From Streptomyces benahoarensis (GTDB lineage: Bacteria > Actinomycetota > Actinomycetes > Streptomycetales > Streptomycetaceae): a stretch of DNA of 64,000 nucleotides. Position numbers and translations under genes: made by a program. The notes beneath the pieces were generated by a model, which was given only the letters and a program-made list of their open reading frames with translations, searched no databases and was not told the DNA's origin. The stretch covers positions 1-64,000 of the forward strand of contig NZ_VKJP01000001.1 in NCBI RefSeq assembly GCF_007280575.1, read 5' to 3'. Shown here one piece after another: positions 24,054 to 33,209 of the stretch (the stretch's first letter is position 1; each line of letters starts with the position of its first letter).

Positions 24054-25706
24054 GTGCTGCTCGATCTCCTGGTGCGCAACGCGCGCATCCTGACATGCGA
24101 CGAACAGCGGCCCACGGCACGCACGTTGGGAGTGCTGCACGGTCGCGTCGTCGGCCTCGACGAGGACGTGGAGCACCTCGCCGCGGCCCGTGTGCTCGAC
24201 GCGGGCGGCGCGACCGTCGTCCCGGGCTTCCACGACGCGCACTGTCACACCGCCTGGTTCGGCCTGACGCTGAGTCAGCTCGATCTGTCCGGGGCGCGCG
24301 ATCCGGACGAGGTGCACGCGGCGGTCGCCGCGCACGCGGCGGAGCTGCCCGCCGGGGCGTGGGTCGTCGGAGCGGGTCTCCGGCCCGGCGACATGGACGG
24401 CCGCCACCCCCACCGGGACGCCCTGGACAAGGCGGCGGGCGGGCGACCCGTCTGGCTCAAGCACGCCTCGGGGCACGCCTGCATCGTCAACTCCCCGGTC
24501 CTGCGGGCGGCCGGCGCCCTGGAGCCGGGCTTCGCCGACCCGCCCGGCGGGGTCGTGGCACGGGACGCGGACGGACGGCCGAACGGGCTCCTGGAGGAGA
24601 CCGCGCAGCGCCTCGTACAGGACCAGGTGCTGCCCTACTCCGTGGCGACCGTCAGCGCGGCGGTCGACCGCGCCACCGGCCACTACCTCACCGAGGGCAT
24701 CACCAGCTTCACGGAAGCCGGGATCGGTGGCGGCTGGATCGGGCACACCCCCGTGGAACTCGCCGCCTACCAGCACGCCCGTGACACCGGGCGGCTGCAC
24801 GCACGGGCCCAGCTGATGGTGGCCGCCGATGTCCTGCACCCGCTCACCGCGCATCCGCAGGACGGCATCGCGCTCGGTCTCGATCTGGGGATACGGACAG
24901 GTCTGGGGGACGAGACGCTTTCCGTCGGGCCCGTGAAAATCTTCCTGGACGGCTCGTTGTTCGGGCGCACCGCCGCCGTCACCGAACCGTTCTGCGGATG
25001 CCCGCACGAGAACACCGGCTACTTCCAGGGCGACCCGGACGCGATGGCCGACACGGTCGTCGCGGCGCACCGGGCGGGCTGGACGGTGGCCGCGCACGCC
25101 ATCGGCGACCGCGCCGTCGACCTGGCCCTGTCGGCGTACGCACGGGCGCAGCGCGAGGCGCCGCGCGCCGGGGTGCGGCACCGTGTCGAGCACGCGGGGG
25201 TGGTACGCCCCGACCAGCTCGCGGCGTTCGCGTCCCTGGGGGTGGTGCCCGTACCGCAGCACAACTTCATCCCGGCCTTCGGCGAGAGCATGGCCGCCGG
25301 CCTCGGTGCCCGTCGCGCCGACTGGGCCTACCGGCTGCGCTCGTTCCTCGACCTCGGGCTCACCGTGCCGGGCAGCTCCGACCGGCCCGTCGCGCCGGGC
25401 GCGCCGCTCGCCGCGATGCAGGCGATGGTGGAGCGGCTGACGGAGACCGGCGCGCCCTTCGGCCCGCACGAGAGCGTGCCCGCCACCGCGGCCCTGCGCG
25501 CCTGGACGGTCGGCTCGGCCCACGCCACCGGCTCCGCGGACCGCAAGGGCCGACTGGCCCCCGGCCTGCTGGCGGACCTCGCGGTGCTCGACGCCGACCC
25601 CACCACCTGCGCCCCCGACCGCATCGGCGCCATCACCGTCCTGGCCACACTCGTCGGCGGCCACCCGGCCCACGACCCCCACGGTCTCGTGACGCCCGGC
25701 CGCTGA
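24054..25706 (+). CDS. YtcJ-like amidohydrolase
   Basis: 550-aa metal-dependent hydrolase of the amidohydrolase-3 group. Metal and catalytic residues fit: GFHDAHCHT near residue 60, a conserved Lys in GPVKIFLDGSL, HAIGDRA (His), RVEHAG (His) and PGSSDRP (Asp). It would cut an amide or a related C-N bond. GTG 24054 is behind GAGGAGAGGA, 14 bp after the ligase stop. A second enzyme of the same family lies at 36089. The pairing with an amino acid permease and an acyl-CoA ligase suggests degradation of an N-acylated amine or amino acid; the exact substrate is unknown. Confidence 0.85.
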   Translation: MLLDLLVRNARILTCDEQRPTARTLGVLHGRVVGLDEDVEHLAAARVLDAGGATVVPGFHDAHCHTAWFGLTLSQLDLSGARDPDEVHAAVAAHAAELPAGAWVVGAGLRPGDMDGRHPHRDALDKAAGGRPVWLKHASGHACIVNSPVLRAAGALEPGFADPPGGVVARDADGRPNGLLEETAQRLVQDQVLPYSVATVSAAVDRATGHYLTEGITSFTEAGIGGGWIGHTPVELAAYQHARDTGRLHARAQLMVAADVLHPLTAHPQDGIALGLDLGIRTGLGDETLSVGPVKIFLDGSLFGRTAAVTEPFCGCPHENTGYFQGDPDAMADTVVAAHRAGWTVAAHAIGDRAVDLALSAYARAQREAPRAGVRHRVEHAGVVRPDQLAAFASLGVVPVPQHNFIPAFGESMAAGLGARRADWAYRLRSFLDLGLTVPGSSDRPVAPGAPLAAMQAMVERLTETGAPFGPHESVPATAALRAWTVGSAHATGSADRKGRLAPGLLADLAVLDADPTTCAPDRIGAITVLATLVGGHPAHDPHGLVTPGR

Positions 25707-25958
25707 GCCCGACAGACGTGACACTGCTCCCGCCGCGGTGCTCGGCTTTCTGCCGTCCGCCTGTGCCGTGCTGATCGGTGCACAGCCGGCCGGGCGCCGC
25801 GTTGGCCGATGCCTCGGCCGCACCCTGGCCAACGGCTGAGGCTCCGGCCCGGGAACCACACCTGATGTACACGGCTCCGGCGGCCTGGGGGCGTTGCGCA
25901 GCTGGCGTGAGGGCGAGCTGAGCCCACCCCCGTGCGGGTTCGTCCGGGGCGCCGGGGT

Positions 25959-26150
25959 TCAGATCCGGGCGCACGGTGCCCACGCCGCGAGGGCGAACGT
26001 GTCGCCGTCCCGGACCACCTCCGCCCCACCTGGGCCGCCCCGATGCGCCGGCAGAACGAGGGAGTTGGTGTCACCGGCCCGACCGATCAGTCGGCGACGG
26101 GTGGCCCTGGCCTCGGCCGGGCCCTCGCAGAAGCAGCTGGTGATGTCGGG
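25959..26150 (-). pseudogene. MBL-fold metallohydrolase C-terminal remnant
   Basis: About 58 codons ending in SLVLPAHRGGPGGAEVVRDGDTFALA... with an upstream ATRRRLIGRAGDT. This resembles the last part of metallo-beta-lactamase-fold hydrolases, where the PAH histidine binds metal. The HxHxDH part is absent. It abuts another truncated gene on the opposite strand. Confidence 0.4.
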
Positions 26151-26189
26151 CGCGACGAACTGCCGGGCACCACCCCGGGGGCGCGCTCC

Positions 26190-26443
26190 TGGCGTCACCG
26201 GTCGGGCAACTCTCCATCGCATCACCGGAGTTCGCCGCACTGTGGAGCGATCACCGGGTCCGCCCGTGCGAGGCGGACACATACCGGCTGCGTCATCCGC
26301 CGGTCGGCGAGCTCACCGTCACCCAGCAGGTTCTCGTACCCGCCCGCTCCCCCGAAGAGTCCCTGATCCTCGCCACCACGGAGGAGGGCTCCAACTCCCA
26401 GGACGCCCTCGTACTCCTCCGCGGACAGCAGCAGGGGACATGA
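26190..26443 (+). pseudogene. XRE regulator (MmyB ligand domain) C-terminal remnant
   Basis: The frame reads LSIASPEFAALWSDHRV, then LRHPPVGELTVTQQVL and ATTEEGSNSQDAL before the stop. This is the end of the MmyB-like ligand-binding domain of streptomycete XRE regulators. No helix-turn-helix or start codon is present. The remaining 25707-26554 interval contains only this and the remnant beside it. Confidence 0.7.
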
Positions 26444-26554
26444 CCTCAGCCACCCCCCTCCCACCACAGATTTCCCCGGCAGGTATACATCCTCCTGGCG
26501 CTCCGTCACACTTCCTGCTCTCCGCCTTACGGTTCATCGGCCCCAAGGAGTCTT

Positions 26555-27394
26555 ATGTCTCGCGTCCGCTCACCTCGCACGCCACGACGGAAAATAGCAA
26601 TGGCCGCCGGGCTGGTGGCGGTGTCGGCAGCCGTCGCCGCTGTCCTGGCATGGCCCGCATCGGCAGGTTCCGCCGCGAACCGCCCCTCCCGGACGGCACA
26701 CACCAGCAGCTCCTTGCCGGCGACCGCCAACGGCCACGCTCCCACCGCCGCCGCCCCGGCCGCCAAGGGCGGCCGGGTGCTGTGGACCCCGCGCATCAAG
26801 GCCGGTCGCTCGGCGTTCCCGGACGTCCAGTGCTCCGGCGGCACTTTCGGGGTGGTGAGCGACCGGGTCAAGGGGAAGGTCTGGCGCGCCCGTCAGGCCG
26901 GTGGGCGGGAGCGCTGTGAGGCGGTCGGCCCGAAGCTGAAGCTCGGTAGCACCTTCTTTCTGGGCTGGTCATCCAAGGTGAACATCCACGACGGCAAGAG
27001 CCGTTACGTCTTTCAGCTGAAGTGCAGTCCGAGCACCGGCACGGCGAACCACCCGGTCGAGATGGACATCACCAAGGGCCGCATCCGCCTGCAGGCGTGG
27101 ACCCACAAGCATGTCGCGGTGCCGCTGTGGACCGCACGGGTCAAGAACGGCACCTGGCACTCCTACGCCCTGAAGATCCACGAAGGCCGGAAGAGCGGCA
27201 CCCTTGAACTCTGGTTCGACGGTGCGAAGCAGCGGTTCTCCAACGGCTCGACGCGGTACACCGGCACCACCTACGACGGCACCACCAACTACCTCAAGTG
27301 GGGCTCCTACCACCCGTCGACCCGCGACGCCGTGAACTGGTTCACCTCGCCCCGCATGGCCACCACGCTCGCGGCGGCGACCGCCGGTTCGTGA
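26555..27394 (+). CDS. Secreted heparin-lyase-I-like polysaccharide lyase
   Basis: 279 aa. Signal peptide: RTPRRK followed by a hydrophobic run AAGLVAVSAAVAAVLAWPASAG, with cleavage probably after ASA near residue 38. A Ser/Thr/Ala linker precedes a beta-sheet-rich domain with GKVWRARQAGGRERCE, LGWSSKVN and YHPSTRDAVNW, which resembles the concanavalin-like fold of heparin-lyase-I/PL20-type proteins in actinobacteria. It would act on an extracellular acidic glycan; substrate not assigned. ATG 26555 follows AAGGAG. Monocistronic. Confidence 0.7.
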   Translation: MSRVRSPRTPRRKIAMAAGLVAVSAAVAAVLAWPASAGSAANRPSRTAHTSSSLPATANGHAPTAAAPAAKGGRVLWTPRIKAGRSAFPDVQCSGGTFGVVSDRVKGKVWRARQAGGRERCEAVGPKLKLGSTFFLGWSSKVNIHDGKSRYVFQLKCSPSTGTANHPVEMDITKGRIRLQAWTHKHVAVPLWTARVKNGTWHSYALKIHEGRKSGTLELWFDGAKQRFSNGSTRYTGTTYDGTTNYLKWGSYHPSTRDAVNWFTSPRMATTLAAATAGS

Positions 27395-28157
27395 TCACGG
27401 CCGGTGCGGCGCGGCGCGGCGCGCGGCCGTACTCCCAGGACACCGGCACCGTCTCGGTCGTCGGGGCCCGCAGGACGGGCCACCGCGCCGTGCCGGTCAT
27501 GGCGCGGTGGCGGATGTCGCGGTGACGACGCACCCGCCATGACGATGTCCACGCCCCCGCTGGAAGGTGGTCCGTCCGCGCCCCTGCCCAGTCCGGGAGC
27601 CGGTCGGCGGCACCGGCCCCGGTCTCGCCACCGCACCCGGCTGCGGCATCCTCGGAGCGGGCGGCGCACCTCGCAGAGGGGAACGGCCTGCCACTGCGGC
27701 ATCGGGCGCCTCACCATCGGGCCAGGGACACGACCGACTCGCTCCACGAGCCTCCGTCCGGGGCGACCGGGCGGCGCCGCTCGGCAGGCGTCAGCGACGC
27801 CCACGGTCGCCGGATGCCATTGACCAACCCGCCCCGGGCGTCGGGCCCGGACACGAGCAGCGGCTCGCCCCACCGCCGCGCCGGCCGCCACCCGCTGCCC
27901 TCCGCTGTGGCCGGACGATCCAGGTCCAGATAGTCGTGCACCGCAGCGAGGGCCTCGTAGGAGATCCAAGAGTACGCCGACCCGAACCGGCCCACGTTTG
28001 AAGGGCGTTGGGGGCGCTGATGGGTGGTGGCGAGGCGACGGGGCCGGCCCCCACGGTCACCGCGGCGTCGGTCCCGGTCGACCCGTCGGAGACGGAGGTG
28101 CTGCCGCCGACAGCCTCAAGTCCGGACAGATCTGGGCCGTCGGATCTCCGTGCTCTC
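27395..28157. other. Decayed region with one uncertain frame
   Basis: More than 700 bases with no gene I can name. On the minus strand 27711-27995 reads as a 94-aa frame (begins MGRFGSAYSWISYEALAAVHDY) that has protein-like composition but a ragged end. It may be a remnant of an unidentified gene. No repeats or clear hairpins. Confidence 0.35.
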
Positions 28158-28523
28158 TCAGCTTTCGTGAAGGATCCGAAAGCGATCGGGCTCCGCCGGA
28201 TCTCGATCAACGACTTGGATTGGCGTCCAAGCCCATTGCCAAACGCTGATGCCTGGCGTGCGGTAGAACTGGATCTGCCCGCGGGTGCCTTCGACTGCAA
28301 CGCGCGGCCACGATTTGGCAATGCGCGCCCGGTCCACGCCATGAGAACGCAGCACATCGGCGAGGACGGCGACCGTGTCGTAGCCCTCGAAGGCGACGAA
28401 GGAGGGCGCTTCGGCCAGCCGTTCGCGGAGGGCCGTCTCGTCTCGTGCACCGAGTGGGCTGAGGCGCTCGGGCAGGTAGCGCAAGAACGGGGCCGACGTC
28501 GATCGGCTGGTCACCCATGTCAT
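28158..28523 (-). pseudogene. Branched-chain amino acid ABC binding protein, C-terminal remnant
   Basis: 121 codons. LRERLAEAPSFVAFEGYDTVAVLADVLR, then WPRVAVEGTRGQIQFYR and WTPIQVVDRD match the last lobe of type-I periplasmic binding proteins (Peripla_BP_6). Signal peptide and first lobe are missing. An ATG at 28523 overlaps the stop of the upstream SDR remnant (ATGA), so it may still be translated as a stub. It is the downstream member of a broken operon. Confidence 0.65.
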
Positions 28524-29258
28524 GCCTCCGGTGCCTGCGGAACGGGGATCCCGTAGGTCTCGGGCTCGGCCCCGACGCCGCTGTGCCACTGCTCACCGAT
28601 CGCATCGGCGCTCCACCCGCCGCCGGCGAAGGCGACGGACTTCTCCTTGGGGTGGGCCCACAGCGCCAGGCGGTCCCCACCGATGCCGATGGCCTGGCCG
28701 GTGACGTCCTCGGAGGCGTCCGAGGCCAGGAAGGTGATGAGGCTCGCCACGTCCTCCACGGTGCCGAGACCCTCGTCCTTGCGCAGCCAGTCCGGCAACG
28801 GGACGCCGGTGCGCTCGGACTCCGCGATGACCGGCGCGAAGGCCGGGATGGTCTTGGTCATCTCGGTGGCCGCGACCGGGGCGACGGCGTTGACGGTGAT
28901 GCCGGCCTTGGCCAATTCCATGGCCCAGGTCCGTGCCATCGCCACGATCCCGGCCTTCGCGGCCGCGTAGTTGGTCTGACCGAAGTTGCCCCGCTGCCCG
29001 GCAGGCGAGGAGATCAGGACGAGACGGCCGCCGGTTCCCTGCTCGCGCATCCGGGCCGCGGCCGCACGGGCGCAGGTGAAGGTGGCGCGCAGATGGACCT
29101 TGACGACGGCGTCGAAGTCGTCGTCCGTCATCTTCCACAGCACACGGCCGCGGAGTATGCCCGCGTTGGTGACGAGCACGTCCAGGCGCCCGAACTCCCG
29201 CACCGCAGTCTCTACGAGCCGCTCGGCCGCCTCCGTGTCGCCCACCGCAGCCAACATG
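28520..29258 (-). pseudogene. Short-chain dehydrogenase lacking its N-terminus
   Basis: About 245 codons of an SDR/FabG-like enzyme. VTNAGI, the catalytic Ser region LISSPAGQRG, the YAAAKAG Tyr-Lys pair and the GIGGDRLALW tail are intact. The first beta strand and the TGxxxGIG cofactor loop are gone: the frame enters at MLAAVGDTEAAERLV, where it meets the truncated MarR gene on the other strand. Without the dinucleotide loop it should be inactive. Domain order is otherwise normal, with an unusual C-terminal extension of about 45 residues. Confidence 0.75.
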
Positions 29259-29477
29259 GTGCGGGCCCTGGAGGGCCGCGGCCTCATCCGTCGTGAGCCC
29301 AACCCCCGCAACCGGCGCGAGAAGGCCATCCTGCTCGCGGATGCCGGCCGCCGACTGCTCGCCACGTACGCCGAGCCGGCCCGGCAGCTCGAACAGCGCA
29401 TGGTCCGGGATCTCGGGCCCGACGAGGTCGCGCGGTTCCGCGAAGCCCTGAAGTGCGCCCACCGGGCGCTCTCCTGA
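29256..29477 (+). pseudogene. MarR-family regulator C-terminal remnant
   Basis: 74 codons: VRALEGRGLIRREPNPRNRR is the end of the winged-helix recognition helix and wing, followed by the AKAILL/ADAGRRLL-type dimer helix. The N-terminal dimerisation helices and most of the HTH are missing. Its truncated edge coincides with the truncated edge of the SDR gene within a few bases, so one deletion probably removed both 5' ends and their shared promoter region. Confidence 0.75.
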
Positions 29478-29513
29478 CGCCGGAAGAGCGCCCGTCCGCC
29501 CGGCCGCCGCGCT

Positions 29514-30338
29514 TCACTCCGGCCGTCGACGCTCCGGCGCCGCGGGAGAGGCGTGCCATCCGCGCCGGGGTACGGAGCCGAGGAGCAGCTTGGTGTAAGG
29601 GTGCTCCGGCGCGTCCAGCACCCGGTCGGTCGGCCCCGTCTCCACGGCCTGTCCCTCCTTGAGTACCAGTACCTCATCCGCGACGTGCCGGACCACGGCC
29701 AGGTCGTGCGTGACGAAGAGGTAGGCGATCCCCGCCTCGCGGCGGATCGTGGCGAGCAGATCGAGAATTTGGGCCTGGATGGACACGTCCAGCGCCGCGA
29801 CCGCCTCGTCCAGCACGAGGACCCGTGGCTCGACCGCGAGGGCACGCGCGATCGCCACACGCTGGCGTTGCCCGCCGGACAGCCGCCGGGGAAGCGCCGC
29901 CGCCTCGCGCTCGCCGAGGCCCACCTGTTCCAGGAGTTCGCGCACCCGGGCGGTGCGGGCCGACGGGGTCAGCGACGTGTGCAGCCGCAGTACCTCCGCC
30001 ACACAGTCGGCCACCGTCACCCGAGGGTCCAGCGAGAGGTACGGATCCTGGAAGACCATCTGGATCTCCCGGGCCCGGGCCAGACGTTCGCTCCGGCTGC
30101 GGGCCCGCGCCGAACGGTCCCGGCCGTCGAGGCGTACGGTGCCGCCGTCGGAGCGTTCCAGGCCGACGAGCATCCGCACAGTGGTCGTCTTGCCGCTGCC
30201 GGACTCCCCGACGAGGGCGAGACAGGCCCCCGGCCCCAAGGTGAACGACACGTCGTCGACCGCTTGATGGTCGCCGTACCGCTTGCGCAACCCCTCGACC
30301 ACGAGGCCCTGCGTTGTCGTTGTCACGGTCCGCGTCAC
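29514..30338 (-). CDS. Oligopeptide-type ABC transporter ATPase (DppF-like)
   Basis: 274-aa ATP-binding subunit. Walker A GESGSGKTT near residue 46, Q-loop QDPYLSLDPR, signature LSGGQRQR, Walker B RVLVLDEAVAALD and switch His in THDLAVV are all intact. The C-terminal EHPYTKLLLGSVP is typical of the Dpp/Opp family. GTG 30338 overlaps the upstream gene by 4 bp (GTGA). Last gene of a five-gene import operon controlled from the LacI intergenic region. Confidence 0.92.
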   Translation of the reverse strand: MTRTVTTTTQGLVVEGLRKRYGDHQAVDDVSFTLGPGACLALVGESGSGKTTTVRMLVGLERSDGGTVRLDGRDRSARARSRSERLARAREIQMVFQDPYLSLDPRVTVADCVAEVLRLHTSLTPSARTARVRELLEQVGLGEREAAALPRRLSGGQRQRVAIARALAVEPRVLVLDEAVAALDVSIQAQILDLLATIRREAGIAYLFVTHDLAVVRHVADEVLVLKEGQAVETGPTDRVLDAPEHPYTKLLLGSVPRRGWHASPAAPERRRPE

Positions 30339-31369
30339 AGCGTGATCCCTTCGTCGGCGCGGTGGCACGCGGTGAGACCGTCGCCGTACCGCGCCGGTAC
30401 GGGGGGCTCCTCGGTGCAGCGCGGCAGTGCGTGGGCGCAGCGCGCGGCGAAGGCACACCCCGAGGGGGCCTCGGCGAGGGAGACGGGGCGGCCGGGGATG
30501 GGCCGCGGCGGCGGCGCGTCCCGTTCGATGCGAGGCGCGCAGGTGAGCAGCCCCGCCGTGTACGGGTGACGCGGCCGGTCGAACAGCTCGTCCGTCCTCC
30601 GCGTCTCGACGATCCGGCCCGCGTACATCACGTACACGCGGTCGCAGATCGCAGCGGCCAGTTCGAGGTCGTGCGTGACGAACAGGAGGCCGGTGCCGCG
30701 CTCGGCTCGCAGCCTGGTGAGGATCGCGATGATCTCCGCCTGGGTCGTGACGTCCAGCGCGGTGGTCGGCTCGTCGGCGACAAGCAGCGCGGGTTCCGCG
30801 GCGAGCGCCGCGGCGATCACCACGCGTTGCAGCATGCCGCCGGAGAACTGGTGCGGGCGACGGCGCAGCGCACCCCGCGGATCACGGATGCCGACCGCGT
30901 CGAGCAGTTCCTCGGCCCGCGCCGTGGCCGCCGCGGCGGAGGTCCCGGCCGCGCGCAGCCCCTCGGTGAGGAAGTCTCCGACGCGGCGCAGCGGATTGAC
31001 GGAGGCGCGCGGGTCCTGGAAGACCATGGCGACCTGACGGGCCCGCAGCGCGGTCAACTCCGCGCGGCTCATGGTGAGTACGTCCCGGCCGGCGACCCGC
31101 ACCTGACCGGTGGTGAGCGCGCCGGGCGGCAGCAGGCCGAGCACACTGCGGCAGGCCACCGACTTGCCGGAGCCGGACTCGCCGACCAGACCGACGGTCT
31201 CTCCCGGAGCGACCCGCAGGCCGACCCCGTCGAGGATCGGACGTGCGGCCTGACCGTCGGGCAGCCGGACGCCGAGCCCGTCGATCTCCAGGACGGGCGC
31301 TTCGCCGGGGGCACCGGGAGGAGCGCCGGTGTCGTGCGTGAGGTGCTTCTGCTCGGTCATGTGGTTCAC
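30335..31369 (-). CDS. Oligopeptide-type ABC transporter ATPase (DppD-like)
   Basis: 344 aa, the second ATPase of the heterodimer. Walker A GESGSGKSV, FQDPRASVNPL, FSGGMLQR signature and LLVADEPTTALD Walker B are present. The C-terminal extension includes CAFAARCAHALPRC, the cysteine cluster that often holds an iron-sulfur site in DppD proteins. GTG 31369 overlaps the permease stop; ATG 31360 is an alternative start three codons later. Confidence 0.92.
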   Translation of the reverse strand: MNHMTEQKHLTHDTGAPPGAPGEAPVLEIDGLGVRLPDGQAARPILDGVGLRVAPGETVGLVGESGSGKSVACRSVLGLLPPGALTTGQVRVAGRDVLTMSRAELTALRARQVAMVFQDPRASVNPLRRVGDFLTEGLRAAGTSAAAATARAEELLDAVGIRDPRGALRRRPHQFSGGMLQRVVIAAALAAEPALLVADEPTTALDVTTQAEIIAILTRLRAERGTGLLFVTHDLELAAAICDRVYVMYAGRIVETRRTDELFDRPRHPYTAGLLTCAPRIERDAPPPRPIPGRPVSLAEAPSGCAFAARCAHALPRCTEEPPVPARYGDGLTACHRADEGITL

Positions 31370-32259
31370 CGCTCCCGCCGTGCGATCCGGTCGGCGAGTC
31401 CCTCGCCGACGATGCCGAACGCCACCACGGCGAGCACGATGCAGGCCGAGGGCGCGAGAGCGGGCAGTATCGCTCCCTGGAGGACGGCCGCCTGACCGTC
31501 GTTGATCATGGCGCCCCAGTCGGCGGTCGGCGGCTGGACCCCGAAGCCGAGGAAGGACAGCGCCGCGAGGTCCATCAGCGCGTACCCGAAGTTCATCGCG
31601 GACTGCGCGAGCACCGTCGGCGCGATGTTGGGCAGCAGATGCCGCAGACAGATGGTCCAGCCCGACCAGCCCTGCACCCGGTAGGACTCGATGTAGGGAC
31701 GGGCTTTCTCCTGCCGGGCGATCCCGCGCACCAGCCGGCCCGCGTACGGGGTGTAGGCCACGGCCATGGCGACCACGGGCGCCGTCATGCCGGACCCGGC
31801 CACGGCGACCAGCAGGATCGCGAGGAGCAGCCCGGGGATCGCGAACACCAGGTCCATCGACCGGGACAGGAACGTGTCCGTCCAGCCACCCCGCCAGGCC
31901 GCGACCGCGCCGAGCACCGTGCCGAGGGCGGTGGAGACAGCGACGACGAGCAGCGGGCCGAGCAGCCCGGTGCGCGCGCCGTGGATGAGCCGGGAGAGGA
32001 TGTCCCGCCCGGACTGGTCGGTGCCGAGCAGATGGTCGCCCGATGTCCCGACCAGACTGGCCGAGAGGTCGAGCGCCTCGGGATCGTACGGCGCGATGAC
32101 CGGGGCGAGCGCGGCGACCAGGACGAGCACGGCCAGCACCGCGACGGAGAGCGCGAACAGGGGGCCCTGGCCGAACAGGCGCAGGCCGCGCAGGCCCGGC
32201 CGGCGGAACGGCGCGAGGGGCGCGTGCGCCGCGTCGGCCGCGGTTGCGGGTGAGGTCAT
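31366..32259 (-). CDS. ABC transporter permease (DppC-like)
   Basis: 297-aa inner-membrane subunit with an N-terminal helix (LFALSVAVLAVLVLVAAL), the HLLGTDQSGRDILSRLIHGAR motif of DppC/OppC, and five further helices. The EAA-type coupling loop is seen as ESYRVQGWSGWTICLRHLLPN, with the GFGVQPPTADWG segment after it. ATG 32259 overlaps the stop of the upstream permease gene by 4 bp. Confidence 0.92.
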   Translation of the reverse strand: MTSPATAADAAHAPLAPFRRPGLRGLRLFGQGPLFALSVAVLAVLVLVAALAPVIAPYDPEALDLSASLVGTSGDHLLGTDQSGRDILSRLIHGARTGLLGPLLVVAVSTALGTVLGAVAAWRGGWTDTFLSRSMDLVFAIPGLLLAILLVAVAGSGMTAPVVAMAVAYTPYAGRLVRGIARQEKARPYIESYRVQGWSGWTICLRHLLPNIAPTVLAQSAMNFGYALMDLAALSFLGFGVQPPTADWGAMINDGQAAVLQGAILPALAPSACIVLAVVAFGIVGEGLADRIARRER

Positions 32260-33209
32260 GAGGAGCCTTCCCCCCGGAGGGACAGACGGGGGTCGATGAG
32301 CGGGACGAGCAGGTCGACGACGACGTTCACCACGGCGAAGGCCGCCACGCTGAGCAGCGTGATCGCCTGGACGACGGCGAAGTCCTTGGCGGTCACCGAC
32401 TGCACGAGCAAGGACCCGAGGCCGGGGACGTTGAAGGCGGTCTCGACGATCGACGTGCTGATGAGCAGTCCGGCGAGCATTGTTCCGCCGACGGTGACGA
32501 CCGGGCCGAGTGCGTTGCGCAGGACGTGCCTGCGCACCACGGTCCGCCCTGCGACGCCACGGGCACGCGCCACCTCCACGTGTTCACGCCCCAGCTCGTC
32601 GAGCATCGCCGAGCGGGTCACCCGCGCGAGCAGTCCCGCGAAGGTCAGCGCCAGGGCGAAGGCCGGGAGCGTCAGGTGATACAGCCGCTCCCCCAGGCCG
32701 GTGGGCGTGCCGCCCGGGCCGGGGAACCAGCCGAGGCGTACGGAAAAGACCGACACCAGCACAATGGCACTGACGAACGCGGGCGTCGCGGTGGCCACCC
32801 CGGTACCGATGAGCACGGCGCGGTCGAACAGCCCGGGATGCAGCGCGGCGCCGATGCCGGCGGCCACCCCGAGCAGCGCCACGAGCAGCGCGGAGTATCC
32901 GATGAGGATCAGCGTCCCCGCCATCCGGGAGCCGATGAGGGACGACACGTCCTGGTGGTACTGGGTGGAGCGGCCGAAGTCGCCCTGGAGCGCCGAGCCG
33001 AGCCACTTCACGTACTGCAGGGGCAGCGGGTCGTCCAGGTGGTACTGGGAGCGCAGCGCCTCCACCGCCTCCGGGGTTGCCGGACGGCCGTGCAGCAGGA
33101 AGGACACCGGGTCGCCGGGCGCGAGATGGACGGAGCCGAAGACCACGAGGGAGGTCACGAACAGCACGGCCACCAGGCCGAGCAGCCGCCCGGTGAGAAA
33201 TCGGGTCAT
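32256..33209 (-). CDS. ABC transporter permease (DppB-like)
   Basis: 317 aa, six helices. The family start GRLLGLVAVLFVTSLVVF and HLAPGDPVSFLL are followed by YVKWLGSALQGDFGRS and the coupling loop EVARARGVAGRTVVRRHVLRNAL. It forms the membrane channel with the DppC-like subunit. ATG 33209 overlaps the binding-protein stop by 4 bp (ATGA). Confidence 0.92.
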   Translation of the reverse strand: MTRFLTGRLLGLVAVLFVTSLVVFGSVHLAPGDPVSFLLHGRPATPEAVEALRSQYHLDDPLPLQYVKWLGSALQGDFGRSTQYHQDVSSLIGSRMAGTLILIGYSALLVALLGVAAGIGAALHPGLFDRAVLIGTGVATATPAFVSAIVLVSVFSVRLGWFPGPGGTPTGLGERLYHLTLPAFALALTFAGLLARVTRSAMLDELGREHVEVARARGVAGRTVVRRHVLRNALGPVVTVGGTMLAGLLISTSIVETAFNVPGLGSLLVQSVTAKDFAVVQAITLLSVAAFAVVNVVVDLLVPLIDPRLSLRGEGSS

